NCBI GenBank assembly: GCA_030374805.1
Contig: JARGSG010000023.1
Span: 248,001 to 312,000 of the forward strand
Direction: 5' to 3'
DNA: 64,000 nucleotides
Origin: Gracilaria gracilis
Lineage: Eukaryota; Rhodophyta; Florideophyceae; Gracilariales; Gracilariaceae
How positions within the stretch are numbered: position 1 is the stretch's first letter; every line of letters begins with the position of its first letter. Positions 56,654 through 64,000 of the stretch are shown here, in pieces. A program made the translations under genes and the position numbers. The notes under the pieces were generated by a model. The model worked only from the letters and a program-made list of their open reading frames with translations, was not told the origin of the DNA and ran no database searches.

Positions 56654-58825
56654 TTGGTCACTATGGAAAGACCTAAAAGGATTACTCGTGGCTCTAGCGC
56701 GCCACCTAGCCACAAGGGTTCTGCTGCGGCTTCGGCCGCTAAACCCATTCTGGATAATCCCGAGGAGTTGCTTCGGCAACCTCGGGCCGGAACCTCAAAG
56801 GATACGGGCACTCAGCCACCGTTGGCTCCTGAACCTAACAAGGATTTGCCGACAACGGTTGAGGACCTTTGGCCCCAATTGGAAGATCGAGCGAAAGCTC
56901 TTTTTACCGCTACGGTTAATGAAGCTATGACCTCAATGGACATGGACGCCGTTACCCGCTTGGTGGTTGATCGAGCCGTGCACGAGCTCTCTCAACGCAT
57001 ACCTAAATTGGTTGAAACATACCTCTTAACAAGTGCCCGGGAGCATATCTACCGAGTGGTTCAAGACCTTTGGGTTTCTGAAGGAATGGCGGAAGCCAAA
57101 ACCCCTGGGGTGAATGTGGTTACTCGCATACCACAAGGGATCCCTGCTGGTTCTTCCGCACCAATCAAGCCAATTCCGGCCGATAGTGCGTACCTACAGG
57201 GTTTAAGGCAAGGTCAAGAGGGCCATATAGAGATGAGCCCTCGAGACGTGTACTTGCCACCCATTGGAGGTAACGTTCGAAAGGACACCAAGACTGGTGG
57301 ACCTGAGGACGATTCGTCTGACCCAGAAGAGGGGCGACGAAGAAGAAACCGCAAGGGTAAAGAAAGGAGGAGGAGAAAGGGAAAGAATCGCGGCTACGAC
57401 TCTGACCCCGATTCCTCGAGCTCCGATACCGATACTGGTTCATCGTCGGATGATGACCGTAAAGGTAGACGCCAGAAGAGACCGAACAGGTTGGCGAAGA
57501 AGTCGTCAAAGAGAAACCAGAAAGGTAAGAAGAAACGGTACGAGTCGTCCGACTCGGATTCGGACACCGATACAACCCTAGAGGTGCGTCAGCCGCTGAA
57601 CGATATGTTCACCAAAGCGGTTAATTATAGGTCATATCGGTTGAGAAACCGATCCTCTGCTTACACCCAAGAGGTTGCGCAGAAGATCACCAAGCACCAT
57701 AAGAAGCTCAGCTTCCAGATGGGTGATACTACCTTCACAGGTGATGATCCCATTGCGGTAATTGAGTTTCTAGAGAAGTTCAAGATTGCATGCGACCAAA
57801 ATGGTTTTTCCGAAGGCGCTGCCATGTGGTTATTCCAGTTTTACCTTAAAGGTCAAGCTTACCACTTGCTGCAAGGCAGGCTCCGAGGAAATACCCTGGC
57901 GGTTGATGACGAGGGGACAGAGATGTTAGAGACGTACCCAGAAGTGGTTAATTTCATGTTGGAAACTTACGCTACCGATGAGGTTATCCAGGAAGGTTAC
58001 GCTGAGGTGCAGGCATATCGCCAACGCTCTAGCCAAACCGAAATGGAATTCTCGTTGGGCCTTTGGAATCTGGCCACCCGATGCGGTAATGTCTTTACCA
58101 CTAGTAGGTTGAAGTCGCTCTTTGCCGACAATGTTGACAAAGCGATCCGTTCGCAGGTACGCAATTACCTGGCGAACAACCGTAAGGTGGACTATAATGG
58201 GCTTGCCCGGTATGCCCAGGGACTAGGTGACACTCTCCGTCACGGAAAGAAGCCGTCGGCGTCCCATACCTCAAAGGATAAACCGAAACGGTCAGTATTG
58301 GAGCTAGAAGAAAGCACTACCTCAGAGGGAGATTCGCTCATTCGCGTACCAACAGGAATGGCAGTTCATCTCGTGACTGCGCCGCAGGCTCAGTCACGAG
58401 CCACCTCCATTGGTAATTGGTCGTCGACAGTACCACCAGCTTCGGTAAGGTCGCCACCGAGTGCGGCGAGCACTCAACAAACCTCAACGGGTGGTTCTCA
58501 AGCATCTTCATATGCTACAGCACCAACCAATCCGGTTACCCGACCTACCTCTATGGCAATGCGTGATCCCCAGACAGGTGGATTGGTTTGCTGGCTCTGT
58601 TTGTCGCCAGAGCATCTGGCGAACAGATGTGACAAAATACCCCCAGGGGTGCGCGAACATCTGATCAGTGCCAGGCAGCAAAACCACCGTAACCTATATG
58701 GATCTGGAAAGAGGGTACAAGCTCAACCATCACCATCTCAGGTTCATCTCGTCGAGGAAACACCAATCTTGGAGAAGGACAGTCCCGCTCAGGAGGAGCA
58801 GGAAAACACCGAACGGTTAGCGTAG
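56654..58825 (+). CDS. gag: Gag polyprotein of chromovirus copy 2 (fossil)
   Basis: A 723-codon frame, long for a Gypsy gag. An N-terminal domain with helical stretches (VEDLWPQLEDRAKALFTATV) is followed by a highly charged serine/lysine/arginine linker (about residues 220-310) that could bind nucleic acid. A capsid-like region follows (about 350-530: FTGDDPIAVIEFLEKF, MWLFQFYLKGQAYHLLQG). A CCHC zinc knuckle near residue 645 (CWLCLSPEHLANRC, spacing C-x2-C-x4-H-x4-C) gives RNA binding, and an acidic tail ends it. It would form the element's particle core. The same frame in copy 1 is broken. Confidence 0.85.
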   Translation: MVTMERPKRITRGSSAPPSHKGSAAASAAKPILDNPEELLRQPRAGTSKDTGTQPPLAPEPNKDLPTTVEDLWPQLEDRAKALFTATVNEAMTSMDMDAVTRLVVDRAVHELSQRIPKLVETYLLTSAREHIYRVVQDLWVSEGMAEAKTPGVNVVTRIPQGIPAGSSAPIKPIPADSAYLQGLRQGQEGHIEMSPRDVYLPPIGGNVRKDTKTGGPEDDSSDPEEGRRRRNRKGKERRRRKGKNRGYDSDPDSSSSDTDTGSSSDDDRKGRRQKRPNRLAKKSSKRNQKGKKKRYESSDSDSDTDTTLEVRQPLNDMFTKAVNYRSYRLRNRSSAYTQEVAQKITKHHKKLSFQMGDTTFTGDDPIAVIEFLEKFKIACDQNGFSEGAAMWLFQFYLKGQAYHLLQGRLRGNTLAVDDEGTEMLETYPEVVNFMLETYATDEVIQEGYAEVQAYRQRSSQTEMEFSLGLWNLATRCGNVFTTSRLKSLFADNVDKAIRSQVRNYLANNRKVDYNGLARYAQGLGDTLRHGKKPSASHTSKDKPKRSVLELEESTTSEGDSLIRVPTGMAVHLVTAPQAQSRATSIGNWSSTVPPASVRSPPSAASTQQTSTGGSQASSYATAPTNPVTRPTSMAMRDPQTGGLVCWLCLSPEHLANRCDKIPPGVREHLISARQQNHRNLYGSGKRVQAQPSPSQVHLVEETPILEKDSPAQEEQENTERLA

Positions 58826-58845
58826 GGGCCACCCCTAACCGTGAA

Positions 58846-61800
58846 TTGGAAGGCCCGTCGATACCGGAACGGGAAACCTTAATGGTGGAAAAAGAAGAAT
58901 CAGATGTACCCAATGTGGTGTGTCTAATGAAGTACAATAACTATAAAGTTAATGCTTCAGTAAGCTTTTTCAATTACCTACAGGTCCCCGTTGCGTGTGT
59001 ACTCGATACCGGCGCCGGTCCGAATGTGCTAAACGCTCGCGTCATACCCGATGCGGTCTTGCGGAACATTCGGCCTGCCCCGACTATCAACCCGCTGGTG
59101 GACGCTAATGAGCGCCCACTGCACCTTAGAGGAATGTTAACCACTGTGGTACAACTTGGAACCTTGAAGGTGAAGCTCAATTTCTTTGTGGTGGATCGTC
59201 TGGCGACAGACTGTATCCTCGGGACCAACTTTATTGACAAACATGTCAAGGCAATTTTGCCAGGGTCCCGAACGGTCGCTCTCCGTCAAGGTGGTCGTAT
59301 TGCTATACTGGGTAATACGCAGACCAAAGATGGTTGGCGTAAGAATCCGAGGTTCAATATACCCACCGAAACGGTTTCAAACAAGATACGGCTCACCAAA
59401 TTGGTTTCAATTCCGGCTATGACCCAAATGGTAGTGAATGTCTCATGCGCAGTTCCAGGATTGGTAATGCTACAGAACCATCCTAGGTTGGCAGAAAAAC
59501 ATCTCGCCTTGATGGCAAACGGGATTATCGACAACATCCCTAACCAAACCTTCAAGGTGTACTTGAGTAACTTTAGCAATCACATTGTTAAGTTACCCAA
59601 GAATACCACTATTGAAATCGCATTGCCGGCACCACAAGGGGTTTACACGGTCTCACCTAATGTGTTGGGCGAGGTCGCCACCTCTAAGGAAGGGGGAGGA
59701 ACGGATGCGCCATACCCTGCATATGCGCCCCCGTTATCGACAAATACCAAAATGGAACAGAAGATCGCCAGTACCTTTAAGGTTAGGGATCAGGAAAAGA
59801 CTATGGAACTGGACCCAGTGCGGAATTGGAGAGAGGAAGTCCAGATCGGTGCGGCGAACCAGGCTCTCCGAGACCGGATCCTCAGTCTCTTAGAAGAATT
59901 TGAACCCATGTGGTCGGGCCGGTTGGGCCAAATTGAGGCTACAGAGCACCGTATTGATATGGTGCCTGGCTGGAAACCCATTTACCAGCAGCCTTACCGT
60001 GCAGGTCCAAAAGCCCGGGAGGTTGAGCTCAATGAGGTCGAGAGAATGCTCCGTGAAGGTGTCATAGAACCAGCAAATGCGGACTGGGCCAGCCCTGTGG
60101 TTCTCGTCACAAAGAAGAATGATACCCGTATGCGGTTCTGTGTGGAGTACAGAAGACTGAATAGTATGACCATTAGGGATTCGTACCCAATACCTAGAAT
60201 GGACGAGTGTATAGATTCGTTGGGCAACGCCAAGATCTTTACTACGCTCGATGCCAATTGTGGTTATTGGCAGGTACCTATCAGGGAAGAAGACAAGGAC
60301 AAAACTACGTTTACTTGCCACGCTGGGTTATTCCGTTTTACGCGTATGCCCTTTGGGTTGCGAAATGCCCCGGCGACCTTTCAGAGGGCGTTAGATATAA
60401 TCCTTTCGAAGGTGAAGTGGAGAACCGCTCTAGTATACATCGATGATGTAATCATATATTCCAGAACGGTAGAGGAACATTTCCACCATGTTAGGGAAGT
60501 TTTGAACCTTTTGAGGGAATCTGGAGTAACGTTGAAGCTCCGCAAGTGCGAATTCTTCACCAAAGAGGTAGAATACCTTGGTCATATTATCAGCCCTGGG
60601 AGGTTAGAAGTGACGCCGCGGAATATCCGGGCCGTGCAGGAGGCGAGCCACCCACGTCCCAGACGGAAATCCGATCCTTTCTAGGTTTGTGCAATGTGTA
60701 CCGCCGGTGTATCAAGGGATTTGCCAAGATAGCGGCTCCCCTCAACAGGAAGCTGCTGAAAGGTCAACCTACAAGGTTTGAATGTCTTACCAATGAGGAA
60801 ATGGATGCGTTCGAGGCGCTGAAACATGCGCTCTTGACACCTCCCATCTTGGCATTACCCAAAGCTGGTTTACGATACACGTTGGATACTGACGCTTCGG
60901 ACGCCCAAATTGGTTGTTGTCTTATTCAGGAGCAAGAAAAAGGCGACAAACTACCTATAGGGTACTGGAGCCGTGCTTTGCACGCTGCAGAAAAGAACTA
61001 CACAACAACCGAAAAGGAATGTCTGGCAGTAGTCTGGAGCATGGTGATGCTCCGTCCCTACCTATATGGTGAAAGGTTCACGCTTCGAACCGACCATGAT
61101 GCCCTACGGTGGATACTGGGTCTGGCCGACGCATCAGGCAGACTTGCCCGATGGCGGTTACGACTTTCAGAGTTCGAGTATGACGTACAGTACCGTCCAG
61201 GTATCAAGCACAATGTCGCAGACGCGATGTCTCGCATTACCACAGATGGTTTGGACACCGAGCCGGTAGAGGATGATATCCCATGCTTTACCATCTCTAC
61301 CAACCCTGATGGTGATACCTTAGAAGGTTACTGGACTCTATCCGAAGAGGATACGTGGTTTAGTGATGCCATCGCTCGGGAAATACTCGCCCTCGAGGAA
61401 ACAGACGTCATGCCAATTACCCGCGAGGAATTCCTGAGAGAGCAAGCAAACGATGTTTATTGCCGCTCTCTCATGGACCAAGTAGGTATGAAAGACTCGA
61501 ACTTTGACGTCGACCGAAATGGTTTCCTGGTGAGGCGAGCTCCTATTGATGGTTCCCTTCAGAAGGTAGTGCCCAAGGTGCTGCGCCCTCGGGTGCTGTA
61601 CCTAGCCCACTACCCAAGGCTATCAGGACACCCTGGAGGTACGAGAATGTACTACACCTTGAGGCAAGGGTACTACTGGCCTCATATGGCTAATGATATA
61701 TATACCTTTGTAGGTCAATGTGAATCTTGCGTACGTACCCGTGGAGGTCTCCGGAAGCACAGGAAATACTTGAAGTTATTCCCTGCAGCGGGTCCTCTCG

Positions 61801-63090
61801 AGTTCGTCGCAATAGACCTTCTGGGCCCATTACCAAAAACCACAAGGGGATATCAGTACATCATCGTAATCACCGACAGGTTCTCGAAGCTCACGCGAGC
61901 GATACCCTTGAAGGACACGAAATCGACGACCCTCGCGGTGGCGTTCTTGAACAATTGGATCTACCCGTATGGTGCACCGCTTTATCTACTTACCGACAAT
62001 GGTTCGAACTTAGCTTCGAAGTTCTTTGAAGCTGTTTGTAACCTCTTGGGTATTAAGCACTACTTCACTACTGCCTACCATCCGCAAACGAATGGGCAAG
62101 TGGAGCGCTTTAACCGAACACTGGTATCTAGGCTGCGACATTATACGGAAGAACACCAAACTGGTTGGGACGAGCTCGTGCAGCCCTTGACATATACATA
62201 TAACCTTCAGGTTCATCGAGCGACGCAAACTACGCCGTTCGATCTAATACTGTCAAGACACCCACCAGGTATTGTTGTTGAAGGGGACCCATTAGGACAA
62301 GAAGCCGCCGGAGCGCTCACACCGTCACAGGTCAAACGGAATACCCTTTTGAGGTTGAGACGTGCTCTCAAGTATGCTGAGAGCAAGCTCACAGCATCCC
62401 AGAAGCGGTACAAGGAGGACTACGACCGTAAGGTAACCCAAGTGGTAACGGCTACGCCGGGTCAATATGTCTTTATTGACCACCCTCCGAAAGGAGCTAA
62501 ACCACGACCGGGTGATGAAGCTGATGATGAAGCTATTGATAGAGATATCAATTCTAAGCTTCTTCCGAAATCATCGGGACCTTTCAAGGTAGTTCGGTCG
62601 ACCGACCACACGGTAACGGTGAACCAAGATGGTGTAGAGAATACAATCTCTATTGACCGAATCACGGTTGCACCTCAGACGGTTCAGTCCAGGAAGGAAC
62701 GCGGAGAATCCGCGCGTGACCCACAAGCGGTTGCCCTGAGGACTCAGCCCCGGGAAGACGGGACACCCATCGAGGTTAATGATGACGCACAGGGTGACGA
62801 CCCAGACTACGTACCACCTGCGGGGATTACGGTTGCTCCTTCAGAGGAAACACCTACCCCCTAGTGGTACCGATGCTCATCTAAACCAAAGTGGTGAAAC
62901 GATACCAGCCCAGGTCTCTAATGAGTTCCCAGTGGAACGCCTTGTAGGTCACCGCCCGTACCCAAGAAGGTCTGAAGTACACAGTACGCTGGTATGGCTG
63001 GGGGGCTGACGGTGATACCGCCGAGCCGCCCTCAGCCATACCACACCATTTCAGGGTAAGCTACTGGAACCGCAAAGGAGAGGACATGCC
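58846..63090 (+). pseudogene. pol: Pol polyprotein of chromovirus copy 2 (fossil)
   Basis: Domains in order are: aspartic protease (about 58990-59320, VLDTGAGPN); reverse transcriptase (about 59950-60600, YIDDVIIYS at 60435); RNase H (about 60870-61240, DTDASD to AMSRI); integrase zinc-binding H2C2 region (about 61600-61740) and catalytic core (about 61800-62160, AIDLLGPL, TDNGSN, QTNGQVERFNRTL); the integrase C-terminal region; and a chromodomain-like end (about 62930-63080, PVERLVGHR and YGWGADGDTAEPP). The chromodomain in this lineage is known to steer integration to particular chromatin. A few breaks are present. Confidence 0.88.
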
Positions 63091-63443
63091 GAATGATGGG
63101 TAAACCTTAGAGGTAATGCAGTCCCCTAAGGAAGGGGGAAAAGCACATTGTAATGAGGAGTACCAAAGTCGGTTCGGACGCTCACCGGGAAGGTACAACC
63201 AGAAGGAAGCATTCCATGAGGGTACGTCCAAGGAGCGGTAGCGCTAAAGACGGACGCACCGTTGTACGCGCGCCGTTGCACACGCGCCATGCACGTGCGC
63301 GGCACGCGCGCGAACCCGCACGGTGGAAACATTCAAAAAATTGTATCTTTTTATTTGACGAGGCATACGCGCGCTTCTCGTGGCGCGCCGTGCGGAGTAA
63401 CCGATTCGGTTTACACTATTGTGTGTAGGGAGCGAGCAACGGC

Positions 63444-63881
63444 ATGGTTAAAAAATCTAAGTATTTTGACCGTGCCGCGCTCCCGAATCGGCCATTCCCA
63501 GCCTCGGAAACCCCTTGGTTCTCGAGATACAGACCAAAAGGGTTTTCTGCGTTTTCACTACCATATGGAGGGGTAATTTTCCGGTCAAATATTTTGATTC
63601 GCCTTGCAAGTAACCTCCAGGGTGAAACACCGCACGTGCGCCCATGCATGGTAAGAGGCCATGCAGACCAATTCAGGTACATTGCTGGCCACCGCGCGCA
63701 AGCGCGTGGCATGTCACCTCACCTCACGGGGAGGCCAAACCGCTCGCTGCCCCGCGCGGAGGCGAAGCGTCGTACCATCATGGTGAATCCATACTACGAG
63801 CACGCAAATGTGGCTCCAGATGGAACCAATTTACCTACAAGGAACTACTTACGCTTCACCCACCGTGGTACGCTGGTCTAA
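63444..63881 (+). other. Open 3' segment between pol and the purine tract
   Basis: A 145-codon open stretch lies after pol. Its first part (63450-63620) is shared at the DNA level with 36915-37085 in the old element. An imperfect inverted repeat (AAGTATTTTGACCG at 63459 and CGGTCAAATATTTT at 63582) brackets the shared part. It could be an accessory protein or a structured packaging or processing element; I cannot tell. Confidence 0.4.
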
Positions 63882-64000
63882 GGAAGGGGGAGGGGAGTTA
63901 TTTTCGCGTTTCCGCCTCGCAATGCCCCTCGATGGAAAATTGGAACCTAACATGGAAACACATAACTTTTAACTTTACTGAAAGAGCAATACCAACAGGG

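Larger units (their letters stand above)
56008..64000 (+). mobile_element. Chromovirus-type Ty3/Gypsy element, copy 2, nearly whole
   Basis: It starts at TGTAGTACAATGAGACC and runs to the window end; the 3' LTR is not in the window. The parts are a 5' LTR/leader with promoter (56008 to before 56654), gag (56654-58825), pol (58846 to about 63090: protease, RT, RNase H, integrase, chromodomain), and a 3' segment with a purine-rich run (63881-63899) that could be the polypurine tract. About two or three breaks are visible, so it looks nearly whole and young. The partial copy at 9.7-14.7 kb is its near twin. Confidence 0.92.

Noticed and set aside
63123-63140. Candidate 3' LTR start after a purine run in copy 2
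   Set aside because: The sequence behind it does not match the 5' LTR start (no shared CRE or TATA), so the 3' LTR probably lies beyond the window.

Overview
The window reads as nuclear DNA of a transposon-rich eukaryote. I see no prokaryotic operons, rRNA or confident tRNA gene. There are TATA-type promoters, AATAAA signals and at least one convincing 59-nt intron (GTATGT donor, CTAAC branch-like motif 15 nt before the acceptor). Five kinds of mobile element are present: chromodomain Ty3/Gypsy elements, a tyrosine-recombinase (YR) retroelement, Tc1/mariner, PIF/Harbinger-like elements and Helitrons. This mix fits a fungus-like protist, an oomycete or other stramenopile, or a red alga. The sequence alone does not let me name the organism.

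Layout. 1-1.6 kb: an inverted-repeat element with one small unrecognised frame. 1.9-6.4 kb: the clearest host locus, a near-perfect palindrome (arms 2093-4064 and 4413-6388, spacer about 350 bp). Each arm carries an identical, apparently intact gene for a 106-residue secreted ten-cysteine basic peptide, the two copies diverging from the centre. The outer part of each arm holds a copy of an unrecognised broken gene. That gene continues beyond the palindrome only on the left, so the left arm looks like the parent. 6.4-9.7 kb: a coiled-coil open frame, a Gypsy integrase relic and a 44-bp tandem repeat. 9.7-14.7 kb: a partial chromovirus whose near twin fills 56.0-64.0 kb. 14.9-16.7 kb: a dispersed repeat, then a broken two-exon gene of an unnamed family with a SINE-like repeat in its intron; a second copy lies at 45.6-46.5 kb.

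17.7-20.1 kb: a PIF/Harbinger-like transposase pseudogene split by a complete Tc1-type element at a TA site. The Tc1 transposase is full length, but its second catalytic aspartate is asparagine. 21.7-22.2 kb: a second Harbinger-like relic. 23.1-28.2 kb: a broken YR retroelement with split direct repeats (A1 ... B1-A2-B2) and the recombinase upstream of the reverse transcriptase. 28.6-37.3 kb: three Gypsy remnants, the largest an old relative of the twin chromoviruses. 37.4-40.1 kb: an unidentified decayed coding region on the minus strand. 40.6-41.9 kb: a strongly pyrimidine-rich strand. 42.0-53.2 kb: two Helitron relics in opposite orientation; the plus copy is probably split by a Harbinger-like copy, a 275-bp fold-back element and the second copy of the unnamed gene. 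53.2-56.0 kb: no assignable gene.

The palindromic peptide genes are the only genes here that look both intact and host-owned. Most of the rest is nested mobile DNA of different ages: old Gypsy, Helitron and Harbinger relics, then the Tc1 insertion, then the two young chromovirus copies. Identities are by-eye comparisons, not computed values.
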